Source: Corynebacterium hindlerae (lineage in GTDB: Bacteria; Actinomycetota; Actinomycetes; Mycobacteriales; Mycobacteriaceae). Taken from it: 64,000 nt of DNA. This document shows positions 19,190-29,404 of the stretch, piece by piece; position 1 is the stretch's first letter; each line of letters starts with the position of its first letter. The stretch covers positions 930,001 to 994,000 of the forward strand of contig NZ_CP059833.1 of the NCBI RefSeq assembly GCF_014117265.1, given 5' to 3'. The notes under the pieces were generated by a model. The model ran no database searches. It saw only the letters and a list, made by a program, of their open reading frames with translations, and was not told the origin of the DNA. Both the position numbers and the translations under genes were made by a program.

Positions 19190-20752
19190 ATGTCCCAGCC
19201 TCGTGAGCTTTCCTTCGGCACCGCTGGTATGCGCGCCCCTATCGGCCCGGCGCCCGACCAGATGAACGTCACCCAGATCATGCGGATCACCGCAGGACTG
19301 GCAGCGTGGCTTCAACAATCCATCGGCCAAGAGCGCAAAGCACACCCTCATGCACCGCACCTGGGACTTTTCAACCAAGAGGGCCCCTTGCAGGTAGTCG
19401 TGGGATACGACGCGCGCTACGGTTCCCCAAACTTTGCCTCCGCAGCCGCAGAAGTGTTTGCTGGGGCGGGATTCGACGTCACCCTCCTTCCCACCCCCGC
19501 CCCCACGCAATTGGTGCCCTACCTCATTCGGGCGCGCTGCCTCGACGCCGGTGTGCAGATCACGGCGTCACACAACCCGGCGGGCTACAACGGCTACAAG
19601 GTGTATCTCTCCGACGGCCGCCAGATCGATGAAACTGCAGAGCGCGCCATCGAGGACGCCATCCGGGCCGTTGGCAACCCGCTGGATATTCCCCGTGTGA
19701 TGGTTCGCCCCACCACCGACCAACTGCGCCGTTACATCGACGACGTGGTGGACCTCATCGCGCCCCCGCAGGCTGATCTGCTGCGGGTTAATAACGAACG
19801 CGCCGCGCTGAAAGTCGCTTACACAGCGATGCACGGAGTGGGCGGTCGCGCCCTCACCCAAGCGCTACAAGCTGCAGGATTTGCCCGAATCTTCCCCGTC
19901 TCGGCCCAGCACTACCCCGACCCTATCTTCCCCACCGTCAATTTCCCCAACCCCGAGGAGCCCGGCGCCACCGACCTGTTGTTGGAAACAGCAGCAGCGG
20001 TGGATGCCGACCTCCTCATCGCACTTGATCCCGATGCGGACCGGTGCGCCATCGGATACCGGAAATCCGATGGCACGCACGCCATGTTGCGGGGCGACGA
20101 CCTCGGTCCGCTCCTCGCCATCCGGCTCGCTCCCCACATTGACGCAACTGAGCACCCCGTGGTCGCAGCTTCCGAAGTCAGCTCCCGGCTCCTATCCCAT
20201 ATCGCCGCCGACCGTGGCTGGGATTACCAGGACACCTGCACCGGATTCAAACATCTGATCCGAGGCGCCGACCACTGCACTGGCACACTCGCGTTTGCCT
20301 ACGAAGAAGCCATCGGCACCGCCCCAGCGCCGCACCTCGTGGGAGACAAAGATGGCATCTCCACTGCCCTCTTCGCCTGCGACTGGGCAGCAGAGCTCAA
20401 AGCCCAAGGCCTCACGCTTGCCGACGAACTGAACTCACTCCACAAGCGCTACGGTAAATTCCTCGGCGCCCAGATCGCCGTCCGTTCTTCTGACCCGCAC
20501 GGCCTGTTGCTTTCACTCCGCAGCCATACGCCAAGCACCCTGGCGGGGATCCCCGTCGAGGCACAACCGCTGGTCTGCTCAGAGGGGGTACTGTTCTCCG
20601 GCGCGGGTGTGCGCGCGCTCGCCCGCACGTCGGGCACCGAAAACAAGACGAAGTTCTATTTGGAAGTCCACCGGCCGTGGGAGGCGTCCGATGCCGAGGA
20701 GCTGCTGGAGCGGTTGACGGCTGACATTGAAGAACTCGTTGCTCGGTTGTAG
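19190..20752 (+). CDS. pmmB: Phosphohexomutase (PmmB-like)
   Basis: A 520-residue alpha-D-phosphohexomutase. The active-site serine loop TASHNPAGYNGYK, the metal loop DPDADRCAIG, the sugar-binding loop (YEEAIGTAP) and the C-terminal phosphate loop (RTSGTENKTKFY) are all present. The family interconverts hexose 1- and 6-phosphates. Context next to upp and the amidohydrolase matches the gene called pmmB in related genomes. Whether it prefers glucose, mannose or pentose phosphates cannot be told. Confidence 0.92.
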   Translation: MSQPRELSFGTAGMRAPIGPAPDQMNVTQIMRITAGLAAWLQQSIGQERKAHPHAPHLGLFNQEGPLQVVVGYDARYGSPNFASAAAEVFAGAGFDVTLLPTPAPTQLVPYLIRARCLDAGVQITASHNPAGYNGYKVYLSDGRQIDETAERAIEDAIRAVGNPLDIPRVMVRPTTDQLRRYIDDVVDLIAPPQADLLRVNNERAALKVAYTAMHGVGGRALTQALQAAGFARIFPVSAQHYPDPIFPTVNFPNPEEPGATDLLLETAAAVDADLLIALDPDADRCAIGYRKSDGTHAMLRGDDLGPLLAIRLAPHIDATEHPVVAASEVSSRLLSHIAADRGWDYQDTCTGFKHLIRGADHCTGTLAFAYEEAIGTAPAPHLVGDKDGISTALFACDWAAELKAQGLTLADELNSLHKRYGKFLGAQIAVRSSDPHGLLLSLRSHTPSTLAGIPVEAQPLVCSEGVLFSGAGVRALARTSGTENKTKFYLEVHRPWEASDAEELLERLTADIEELVARL

Positions 20753-20761
20753 CCGGCCCAG

Positions 20762-20792
20762 ATCTGAGGTTGCCGGGTTGGCAGCCTCAGAT
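20762..20792. terminator. Hairpin between convergent pmmB and upp
   Basis: ATCTGAGGTTGCC and GGCAGCCTCAGAT form a 13-bp stem with one non-Watson-Crick pair and a 5-base loop. There is no clear T-run, so it may act as a weak bidirectional terminator or protect the 3' ends. Confidence 0.6.
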
Positions 20793-20828
20793 GAGGCAGC
20801 ACCGGGCTGCTCAACCGACTTGCACTGA

Positions 20829-21464
20829 CTACAGGTGGATATTTCGTGGCCCGTAGAGGCGGTCACCGGCATCGCCGAGACCGGGCACAATGTAGGCCTG
20901 CTCGTTCAGGGATGGGTCAATGGTGGCGGTGACGAGCCGGACGGGTAGCCCGGAGTTCGCGAGTGCGTCGACACCGTCTTGGGCGGAGACCATGCACACT
21001 GCGGTGATGTCGGTGGCCCCTCGTTCAGCGAGCAACCTGATGGCGTAGATGAGGGATCCGCCCGTAGCGAGCATTGGATCGACGACGAACACGGTGCGCC
21101 CAGAGAGGTCTTCTGGAAGTGCTTCGAGGTATGGCACTGGTTCGTGGGTCTCTTCGTCGCGTGCGAGGCCAATGAATCCCACCTGGGCGTCGGGGATCAT
21201 GGACAGTGCGGGGTCAATCATGCCGAGCCCGGCGCGAATCACGGGGACAATGATCGGTGGGTCTAGGAGGCGGGTGCCTTGGGCAACGGCGACGGGGGTG
21301 GTGCAGTCGAAGTGTTCGACTTCCAGGTCGCGGGATGCTTCGTAAATGAGCATGGCGCCGAGATCTGCCAGCGCAGCGCGGAAAACTGCGTTGTCGCTTC
21401 GGGCGTCACGCATGATCGTGAGTCGGGATGCAGCGAGCGGATGATTGACGATGTGGATGTCCAT
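20829..21464 (-). CDS. upp: Uracil phosphoribosyltransferase
   Basis: This 211-residue salvage enzyme makes UMP from uracil and PRPP. The PRPP loop [15 protein letters not shown] and the C-terminal uracil-binding segment [15 protein letters not shown] are typical. Length is normal. It stands alone, convergent with pmmB. Confidence 0.97.
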   Translation of the reverse strand: MDIHIVNHPLAASRLTIMRDARSDNAVFRAALADLGAMLIYEASRDLEVEHFDCTTPVAVAQGTRLLDPPIIVPVIRAGLGMIDPALSMIPDAQVGFIGLARDEETHEPVPYLEALPEDLSGRTVFVVDPMLATGGSLIYAIRLLAERGATDITAVCMVSAQDGVDALANSGLPVRLVTATIDPSLNEQAYIVPGLGDAGDRLYGPRNIHL

Positions 21465-21522
21465 AGAAAAAATTCTATGCCACGATGCAACCTTTTCGGG
21501 GGTTCGATCAGTCTAACTAAGT

Positions 21523-21792
21523 GTGAGCCTTTTATTTTTTGATCCAGTTGTTGCCCGTGAACTGTCCGATTCTGTCCGTCGATCCATTGATTTTGTTCAA
21601 CCTTGCGTTGTTCGCACCACCTCGGAAGGCGCGTTTCCTAGCGCGTTGCAGAGGGCGGTGCAGCGTCTGAATACCCGCGCTGAGTACTACCAGCGGTTTC
21701 TCGACCGGGTGTCGGCTAACTCTGATCATGTTATTGATCAGGTGCGCGATGCCGATGTCACCCTCGGCTATGCCATGGAGGAACTCGGATGA
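21523..21792 (+). CDS. Small helical protein, coupled to NlpC/P60 gene
   Basis: An 89-residue protein starting at a GTG, rich in predicted helix (SDSVRRSIDF, SALQRAVQRLNTRAEYYQRFLDRVS). Size and all-helical character resemble the small partners of ESX-like or WXG100-type proteins, but I see no W-x-G and do not assign it to that family. Its TGA overlaps the ATG of the following NlpC/P60 gene (ATGA), so the two are made together. The pairing next to upp recalls cg0784/cg0785 of C. glutamicum from memory. Confidence 0.7.
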   Translation: MSLLFFDPVVARELSDSVRRSIDFVQPCVVRTTSEGAFPSALQRAVQRLNTRAEYYQRFLDRVSANSDHVIDQVRDADVTLGYAMEELG

Positions 21793-22646
21793 TTGATCTT
21801 GTAGCTCCGCTGCGTGCACTTGAGGATGTGCTTCCTGGAGAGGTCGAGCTGCACCTTGGGGGTCTTCCTGATCTCGCGGGGGCACTGCAGCTTGCCGACG
21901 CCCTGGGCGCCAATCCCGGCCCCCTTACCGAGATCCACTCTCTTCTTACTCACGACCGCGGTGTGCTTGAAAGCATTGTCTCGGCTGTTGCGCCTTCACT
22001 GTCCAGCGCTGTGCAGGATGTCGTTGGAATTGGCAGGGAGTTCCTCCAGGAAGCTGCTCAGTTGATTCCGCAGTTTCTATCGCCTGTTCCGGGGAGTCAG
22101 GAGGCGGCGTTGACGCAGCTGTCACTGCTGGCTGGCGCTGCTTTTGGTCGCGCGCGAGATCGTATTGCGCAGTTGGAGTCAGAGCTTTTACCGGCGGTCC
22201 TGCGGTTGGATGAGGTGGGTACTGCTCCACTACCTGAGTTGCCGCCGGAGATGGTTCCGGCTGCTGTTTCTAGAGCACCTGGGGGCAATGCGCAGGGCAA
22301 CGCTCAGGGCGAGGCTGCGGTGCAGGCTGCATTGTCGCAGCTGGGCACACCGTATGCGTGGGGCGGAACCACTCCTGGCGTTGGTTTCGATTGCAGTGGC
22401 TTTACGCAGTGGGCGTGGCGCCAGGCTGGGGTGGAGTTGCCGCGGCTGGCTCAGGAGCAGACGATCGGGCGTCAGGTGGCGCACCATGAGCTGCAGGCTG
22501 GTGATCTAGCGGTGTGGGATGGTCACGTAGCGATGTACGACGGCCGGGGCAGCCTGATCGAGGCTGGTGACCCAGTATCGGTGAATCCATTGCGGGAAAC
22601 GAACATGGGGATGGCATTTAAGGGTTATTTCAGGCCAACGGGCTGA
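21789..22646 (+). CDS. NlpC/P60-family peptidase
   Basis: A 285-residue protein. The N-terminal 170 residues are helical and acidic with no hydrophobic signal. The C-terminal 110 residues are an NlpC/P60 domain: GTPYAWGGTTPGVGFDCSGF carries the catalytic Cys, and DGHVAMYDG the catalytic His. The family cleaves peptidoglycan stem peptides. With no classical signal peptide, it is either exported by a specialised route, perhaps with the coupled 89-residue protein, or not secreted. It is translationally coupled to that upstream gene. Confidence 0.88.
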   Translation: MIDLVAPLRALEDVLPGEVELHLGGLPDLAGALQLADALGANPGPLTEIHSLLTHDRGVLESIVSAVAPSLSSAVQDVVGIGREFLQEAAQLIPQFLSPVPGSQEAALTQLSLLAGAAFGRARDRIAQLESELLPAVLRLDEVGTAPLPELPPEMVPAAVSRAPGGNAQGNAQGEAAVQAALSQLGTPYAWGGTTPGVGFDCSGFTQWAWRQAGVELPRLAQEQTIGRQVAHHELQAGDLAVWDGHVAMYDGRGSLIEAGDPVSVNPLRETNMGMAFKGYFRPTG

Positions 22647-22667
22647 TTAACGCTAATATGTGTGCTT

Positions 22668-23894
22668 ATGGCACAAAACCAAGGCATCCTCCCAGTTAAG
22701 ATTTCCCTCACTGATGGTGATTTTTACACCTTGTGGGCTCCGAGCTGGAAAGAGCATGGCGCCGAGTGGCAAGCGTTCCTCGGTGCTGGCGAGCACGTCT
22801 TCTTCTTCGAGTCTCCGGCGCAGCTGCTGGCGTTTTTAAGGTCTGGCACGAAGCATGATTTGATGAGCCACCCGCAGTGGCGGTCGTTTGACGAGCGTGG
22901 CGTGCTGCGTGTGGTGCCTGGTAAGCGCGATTTTTATGATGTGGTGGGCGCTCCTGAGTTCTTGGCTGGTCGCCCGTCGTACGAAAATGTGTCGAAGACG
23001 GCTCGTGCTTTTGCCATCGCCCGGAGCCTAGGCTCGGTGTGCGATGTCGCTGATGTTCAGGAGTTCTTCGGCAGCTACTCCATTCTTGGCGGTGTTGAGC
23101 GAGGTTCGGATCACTTCAGCCAGGAGGCCGGAATGAGCGAGTGGTCTGCGATCGGCCGGACTGTGCTGAAGGGGTGGAACGGAGTGGTCGATGTTTTGGA
23201 TGCTCTCGTGTACACCCCTGAGGTTGCGGAATCTGATGTTGCGGATGCCGCCACCGCTATTGAGGCTGCGGAGAAGGCCGCTGCCGAGGCTAAGGCACAG
23301 GCAGAGCGGGAAGCTGCTGAGGCGGAGGCTGCCCAAGATCCTTACGATGTTTCGCTGTGGGGCGTGGCCGGGATTGACCCGATCAAGATCGCGATCGATG
23401 GTCGTGTGGTCTACACCTTGCGTACTTACGTGAATCAGGCGCCGGTATTCCTGGGCCGGTTTGGTGAGATTTTCACGTTCTCTAACCCGAAGGCACTATT
23501 GCGGTGGCTGGTCGAACACGGTGATCATGACCTGGCCCGTGTGTCTACCTGGCAGGACGTGATGGACGAGGTCAATGGTGGCACCGCAGAGATCACTGTC
23601 CACCCGGTGAATGTGTACTCCTTCAATGGCCTGGTGCAGGACATCACGAAGGGCCCGAAGGACGTGGATGTGGAGCAGATGCGGCAGGCCTATGAGCTGC
23701 TTGCCGACGCCGCCGACTGGGCCGGCGATGACTCCCTGAATTCGTTGCTGCTGGCTAACCCCGGCCTGCAAGATTACATCTCTTACATGCTGGGCGCACG
23801 TTCCAGCTACATCCCATCGGCCCCGTACACTGACGAGGCGAGGGGATGGTCGGAGCTGGAGTCATCGCTGACCAAGCGTTTCAGCAAGTTCTAG
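22668..23894 (+). CDS. Conserved hypothetical protein
   Basis: A protein of about 408 residues with two copies of a similar unit: residues about 10-80 (VKISLTDGDFYTLWAP, FFFESPAQLLAFLRSG) and 235-290 (IKIAIDGRVVYTLRTY, FTFSNPKALLRWLVEHG). They are joined by a charged Ala/Glu-rich coiled-coil-like linker around residues 185-225. No signal or membrane segment. The function is unknown to me; homologous genes sit next to NlpC genes in corynebacteria as I recall. The ATG at 22668 is preferred over a GTG two codons earlier. Confidence 0.75.
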   Translation: MAQNQGILPVKISLTDGDFYTLWAPSWKEHGAEWQAFLGAGEHVFFFESPAQLLAFLRSGTKHDLMSHPQWRSFDERGVLRVVPGKRDFYDVVGAPEFLAGRPSYENVSKTARAFAIARSLGSVCDVADVQEFFGSYSILGGVERGSDHFSQEAGMSEWSAIGRTVLKGWNGVVDVLDALVYTPEVAESDVADAATAIEAAEKAAAEAKAQAEREAAEAEAAQDPYDVSLWGVAGIDPIKIAIDGRVVYTLRTYVNQAPVFLGRFGEIFTFSNPKALLRWLVEHGDHDLARVSTWQDVMDEVNGGTAEITVHPVNVYSFNGLVQDITKGPKDVDVEQMRQAYELLADAADWAGDDSLNSLLLANPGLQDYISYMLGARSSYIPSAPYTDEARGWSELESSLTKRFSKF

Positions 23895-23897
23895 GCG

Positions 23898-24779
23898 TTA
23901 TTCCAGCCCGGTGATTCGAAGCCCGGAGTCTGCTGCTTCGTCTTCTTCGTCGTCAAGGAAATCGGTAGCTACTCCGGGCTCTGTCATGTCTGCGAACTGC
24001 TGGTATGCCGGCGCAATGACGTCGTTGAGCAGGCTACGGCGCAGCTCAATGGGGGCAAAGGCGCCTTCGATGGCGTTGACGGTGAGCTCGAACAGCTCCT
24101 CGAGCCCGTAGTCGAAACCTTCGACGAGCAGCATCATCTCGTCGGTGATGTTGTGCCCCTGCGGGTTGAGGGTGCAGGTGAACCCGAGTTGTTGTAGCAG
24201 TGGCAGTGGGTGGTCACCGATGTCGTCGATAAGCCCCGCGTCCAGGTCGGCACTCAGCGACATCTCCAGCGGCACTTCGCGGTCCCGAAGATAAGCAGAG
24301 GCGGGGCCGGCGGATATTCCCTCGAGGTTGACGCTGAAGTCTTCGTAGAGGGTCAAAGCGCCACTGATGCGGTCGGCGCCGTGGGCGATGGCGAGCGGGA
24401 AATCAGCCGGGTCATCGCAGCGGAAGGATACCGGCAGGTAGGCAGTGTGGGCTTCGGCGACCTGCGCGGCAGCACGCTTATCGACGCCCACTCCCACCAC
24501 TTCTTCGCCCGCAGTAGTACCAACGATTCGTGCTTCGATGCCGTGCTGGGTCTGCGCCTCTTGGATAGCGTTCGCGATCTCCTGTCGCTGCTGCTCGGTT
24601 GCGACCTCACAGCGCAGCTCCACATACACCACGTTCTCTGCGGCTAACGCAGCAAGCTGCGCGCTTACTTCCCGAGCATCGGCTTCAATATCGTGTCGCA
24701 GGATCACCTTCGGTAGCTGCGCGACCAGCTGCCTATCCAGCGCTTTGTATTCCGGTTTGATATCCAGTTCCTGTTTCAT
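23898..24779 (-). CDS. Adenosine-deaminase-like pseudoenzyme
   Basis: A 293-residue protein that follows the adenosine deaminase chain along its length but has lost the active site. Canonical LPKxELHxHLEG reads LPKVILRHDIEA, so both metal histidines become Arg and Asp. The HAGE motif reads RCDD, RIGHG reads RISGA, and the metal aspartate of TLNTDDP is replaced in TLNPQGH. The fold-supporting parts, such as VVYVELRCEV and NAIEGAFAPIELRRSLL, remain. Actinobacterial relatives carry add near upp, which supports descent from a deaminase. A catalytic role is unlikely; binding or structural function is possible. The reading frame is intact. Confidence 0.7.
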   Translation of the reverse strand: MKQELDIKPEYKALDRQLVAQLPKVILRHDIEADAREVSAQLAALAAENVVYVELRCEVATEQQRQEIANAIQEAQTQHGIEARIVGTTAGEEVVGVGVDKRAAAQVAEAHTAYLPVSFRCDDPADFPLAIAHGADRISGALTLYEDFSVNLEGISAGPASAYLRDREVPLEMSLSADLDAGLIDDIGDHPLPLLQQLGFTCTLNPQGHNITDEMMLLVEGFDYGLEELFELTVNAIEGAFAPIELRRSLLNDVIAPAYQQFADMTEPGVATDFLDDEEDEAADSGLRITGLE

Positions 24780-24784
24780 GCGCT

Positions 24785-25602
24785 CTAGTTTAAATGAGCG
24801 AACTTACTCACCACTCGTGCATTAGCTGCCCGGTCATGTGGTCCACGATGATCCGGGCTGCTTGAAATCTGCGCTATCAATACGCAACCGATGATGGGTG
24901 TGATGATCCATCCGACAAACGGAAGGATTTTAGTGAAACGCCACAGGTTACGTCGCAGTGCTTGCTTCCAGTTCAGGCGCTGTGACGTAGTAGCATCCAC
25001 CACTGCTAGGCCCATGATCTGTTTTCCGATTGAGCCGCCCCAGAGCACCTCGGTAGCCACCGCGTATCCGAACATCAATACAAAATACAGCGGGAGGCTA
25101 CCCAAGCCCATCCATTTCAAAAAGCTTCCCGAAGCTAACGAATTTACTTCCCATAATAGGAAAACGGTGGTCAGTGCTTGCAATCCGACAAAGTCAATGA
25201 TGCAGGCGATGACACGTTTCGTTGTCGAAGGTGCGTTGTTGTCCTGTGGCGCTGCCACTGGTGCCGGTGATGGTGAGGTAGACGGTGGCGTCGATTGAGT
25301 CGGCGGAGCGGCCACTGGTGCTGCAGCGAACGGGTTGGCACCACGCTTGGAAATCAAGGGAGTGGATGGCCGTTTTTCGAAGGGGTTGGTCCCCTCACGT
25401 GGCAGCGCATCAGTGTTGGCTAGTTCTTCCACCTCTTCCCATGTCAAAGTGCGCTGCAGCGCGAGTGCCTCGTCGTACTTCGCCCGCCTAGCAGGTGTTC
25501 CGGTGAGCCCGCGGGCAACGTTGCTTGTTTCTGCCGGAGCTCAATAGCAAGTACTAGGGAAGGATCTGCTGGGTTGAGGCCGAACTGCTGGTAGACATTC
25601 AT
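24785..25602 (-). pseudogene. RDD-family membrane protein gene with a frameshift
   Basis: The long ORF (24785-25447, 220 aa) encodes a Pro/Ala-rich linker followed by an RDD domain with several membrane segments (RVIACIIDFVGL, PLYFVLMFGYAVATEVLWGGSIGKQIMG, FVGWIITPIIGCVL). It would have to begin at a TTG with no ribosome binding site. A second frame begins with ATG at 25602, overlapping the TGA of yihY as ATGA, and reads MNVYQQFGLNPADPSL. The frame of the long ORF continues upstream as LTGTPARRAKYDEALALQRT without a start codon. So a single-base frameshift around 25500-25540 splits one gene, whether real or a sequencing error. Confidence 0.7.
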
Positions 25603-26678
25603 GAATCCTTGCTCCAGAGTTTGGCAGCTAGGGCGGTGCCGGCCAAACCGACGGCTGCGCCGAGCCCAGCCCATGCGGCACGAGGCGCCCCGGTGTGAAC
25701 TTCATTGCGCACCCGGATCACGGCTGGTTCCGGCACTTCGACGATGGCCTGCGCCAGGGATTCTTCCGTAGTTGCTGCCCACGCGGAGCAGTACAGCAGG
25801 ATGCGCCAAATGAAGTACAGCAGCACCATGATGCCGATGATCGGACCGAAGGTAGCGCCCGCTGGGTTGGATAGGCCCTTGGAGAAGAACATGTTCGCAA
25901 GCTGCTTGAACACCTCGAAGGCGACGGCGCCGATCATCGCTGCATGTACCGCTGATTTCATCGGCACCTTAGCGCGTGGCATGAACTTAATCAGCCAGAG
26001 AAAGACCAGGAAGTTAGCAAGCAAACCAACGAGGATGGCGACCGTTGGGGCGATCAGGGAGATTCCTGGGACGCTTTCCAGTCCGAAGCGCTCGATCAGC
26101 TGCTTGGTCAGGCCACTGGCCCCCACGGCCGTGACTCCGAACGCAATGGCAAAGGCCAGCAGCAGTCCGAATAGCCCCACCAGATCCTTGAGCTTCGCCA
26201 TGAAGAAGTTTTCCTTGGTGGGGTCGACCTTCCACATTTTGGAGACGCCATAACGCAGATTGTTCATCCACCCCAGACCAGACCACAGGGCGGTCAAGGT
26301 ACCGATACTTGCGATCGCGCCTCGCTGATTAATGGCGGTATCCAAAATGTCATTGAGGGTATCGCCCATCTCCCCCGACGCCATCTCACCGATCTTGTTC
26401 TGCACTTGAGTGAGCAGGTCCTGATTGTTGGCCAACACGAAGCCTAACCCGGCAAACACCAGCATCAGGATCGGGAACATCGACAACACGGAAAAATAGG
26501 TAATGCCCGCGGCGTACTGGTTGCCGCCCATCGTTCCGAAGCGCTCGTTCATCCGCATAATGTGGTCGAACCAGGGCCATTTGAGTCGCAATGAATCAAC
26601 TGCGCCTGGGTTATCTTTGTGCGCCCGCTCAATACCGTATTCGTCGGTACGCTGCTCTTTCGCCCTGGTGCTCGCCAT
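25599..26678 (-). CDS. yihY: YihY/BrkB-family inner membrane protein
   Basis: A 359-residue polytopic membrane protein of the YihY/virulence-factor-BrkB family. The family region opens with NERFGTMGGNQYAAGITYFSVLS, followed by about six hydrophobic helices (for example LMLVFAGLGFVLA, LVGLFGLLLAFAIAFGVTAVGA, IGIMVLLYFIWRILLYCSAWAA). Molecular function of the family is unsettled. It is followed by the coupled, frameshifted RDD gene and lies downstream of trpS on the same strand, as in related genomes. Confidence 0.88.
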   Translation of the reverse strand: MASTRAKEQRTDEYGIERAHKDNPGAVDSLRLKWPWFDHIMRMNERFGTMGGNQYAAGITYFSVLSMFPILMLVFAGLGFVLANNQDLLTQVQNKIGEMASGEMGDTLNDILDTAINQRGAIASIGTLTALWSGLGWMNNLRYGVSKMWKVDPTKENFFMAKLKDLVGLFGLLLAFAIAFGVTAVGASGLTKQLIERFGLESVPGISLIAPTVAILVGLLANFLVFLWLIKFMPRAKVPMKSAVHAAMIGAVAFEVFKQLANMFFSKGLSNPAGATFGPIIGIMVLLYFIWRILLYCSAWAATTEESLAQAIVEVPEPAVIRVRNEVHTGAPRAAWAGLGAAVGLAGTALAAKLWSKDS

Positions 26679-26815
26679 GACTTGTTATGCTCCTTGGTTC
26701 GTTAATTAAATAGCCGCTCCTACTCACAGTAGAGAGGAACGGCCAGGTTTTCAGCGAATGTGCAGCCATCCGCCAGGATTCTTAGCTGGATTGTTACAGA
26801 AAGCAGTGGGCGTCG

Positions 26816-27877
<1,062 letters not shown>

Positions 27878-28342
27878 TCACGCGATTGACAGCAGCTGCC
27901 CTTGGACATAAAACAGGGGGCGCACGTTGTCATTGGCAGCAAAATCGGTGACTCGGAAGGTGAGGATCGTGTGGTCGCCGTCGGTTATCGCCGAGCTGAT
28001 GCTTCCGGTGAGCCACGCCGCCGCGTCGTCGAGTAGTACCGCTCCTCCGCGTTGGTGGTGGCTGACGGACTCGAAACGATCCTCGATCTTGCTAGCAAAC
28101 CGGCGGGCGTAGTCGGCTTGGTGTTCGGACAGGATGGAGATCCCGACCTCGGTGGCGTGGAGCAGCTTGGCTAAGGAGGCGCTGCGCGAATCGATGCACG
28201 CCAGCACCATGGGCGGCTCCAGGGACAGGGAGGCGAAGGAGCTCACAGTCAGCCCCACTTTTTCACCATCTACCTCGGCAGCTACTACTGTCACGCCCGA
28301 GGGGAATCGTGAGACAGCCTGCTTGAATTCAGTAATACTCAC
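27878..28342 (-). CDS. Flavin reductase family protein
   Basis: A 154-residue FMN-binding split-barrel protein of the flavin reductase family: FPSGVTVVAAEVDGEKVGLTV, then SLEPPMVLACIDSRSAS, and a late HTILTFRVTDF segment. Such proteins supply reduced flavin to two-component monooxygenases. I start at the GTG at 28342, which overlaps the TGA of the preceding gene as GTGA with GGAG 8 bases upstream, rather than at 28378. The neighbouring acyl-CoA-dehydrogenase-fold protein is the likely oxygenase partner. Confidence 0.85.
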   Translation of the reverse strand: MSITEFKQAVSRFPSGVTVVAAEVDGEKVGLTVSSFASLSLEPPMVLACIDSRSASLAKLLHATEVGISILSEHQADYARRFASKIEDRFESVSHHQRGGAVLLDDAAAWLTGSISSAITDGDHTILTFRVTDFAANDNVRPLFYVQGQLLSIA

Positions 28343-29382
28343 GCTGCGCTCCGTTCTTTCAGCTGCGCCAGTTCCCACCTCAGCTGTGCCTCTGACGGGG
28401 ACTGCACGGGGATGAACGTAGCTTCACGGAAGCGGCGCGATGTCGCCGAACCACGGGCATATCCTGCGCCCCCAGCGACACGAACTTCCAGTGCTGCCGC
28501 ATCCACAGCTGCCTCCGCTGCAGCAAGTCGCAGCTCCAGCAAGTCGACGGCCGTGCCTCCTGTGGCAACGAGTCCGTCGTGTCGCGCCACCAGCTTGCCG
28601 ACGCGCTGAGCCGTCGCAGCCACGTCCGATGCCAGGGACTGGTTCACCCCAAACAGTCGGCCTTGCGCAGCGGTGATCGCTGCCTCAGCAACACCTAAGC
28701 ATTCGGCTACTTGCAGCAGCACAAATGTCGGCCGAACCGCGCTCATGAACTCCTCGAAATCTGCGCTGAGCACTTGGGAGTGCGGAACAAAAGCGTTGTC
28801 GAATTTCACCGAGGCTGAGGCGGTGGCGTTGAGGCCAAGTAGTCCGAATGGCTTGCCGAGTTCCACACCTGGCGCGTCGGCATCAAGTGCCACGATGTAG
28901 TTTTTGCCATTTTCGTCTTTTACTGCAGTAACGAGGAGGGCGTCCGGGTACAGGTTGGATGCCCAGGCGAGCGTACCGTTGATGCGGAACCCGCCTGCTG
29001 TTTCCTGGGCAACAAGCTCAATGTTTCCCGCTCCGGCAAACTCTTTGAATGCGGATGCCATCGCAGTAATGCCAGGCCGTTGCCCGGAGCGCAGTGCCAG
29101 GGCAACACGCTCGGCGTACTCGGTGCCGGATTGCTCCAGGTACGTGAGCGCCATGAGGTCCGCCCACACCGTGAACCCGACGGAGAGATCGTAGCGGGCT
29201 AGTTCCCGGATCACTGCTGCTCGATGGTCAAGTTCCGGGCGAGCTAGGTGACCTGCGGTGGCGAGGGGTTCCAGGATGTAGCGGGCTGGCGTGACACCAC
29301 GATCGACTTCGCTGGCGTGGGCCTGCACATCGGTGGCGAAGGCAGAGTCGAGTACGAGTGGCGCGAGGGTCTGTTCAGGCAT
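28339..29382 (-). CDS. Acyl-CoA-dehydrogenase-fold flavin monooxygenase (SfnB/DszC-like)
   Basis: A 347-residue protein of the acyl-CoA dehydrogenase superfamily. The middle domain (GNIELVAQETAGGFRINGTLAWASNL, then ASVKFDNAFVPHSQVLS) and the C-terminal four-helix bundle are recognisable. It is shorter than true acyl-CoA dehydrogenases (about 380-400). Coupling to a flavin reductase suggests the SfnB/DszC group, which uses reduced flavin and oxygen to attack organosulfur or nitrogen compounds. The N-terminal segment is abbreviated. The substrate is inferred to be an organosulfur compound from the ABC transporter and the McbR-like boxes nearby. Confidence 0.75.
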   Translation of the reverse strand: MPEQTLAPLVLDSAFATDVQAHASEVDRGVTPARYILEPLATAGHLARPELDHRAAVIRELARYDLSVGFTVWADLMALTYLEQSGTEYAERVALALRSGQRPGITAMASAFKEFAGAGNIELVAQETAGGFRINGTLAWASNLYPDALLVTAVKDENGKNYIVALDADAPGVELGKPFGLLGLNATASASVKFDNAFVPHSQVLSADFEEFMSAVRPTFVLLQVAECLGVAEAAITAAQGRLFGVNQSLASDVAATAQRVGKLVARHDGLVATGGTAVDLLELRLAAAEAAVDAAALEVRVAGGAGYARGSATSRRFREATFIPVQSPSEAQLRWELAQLKERSAA

Positions 29383-29404
29383 GAGTGGACCTTTCGGTGA
29401 TCGG

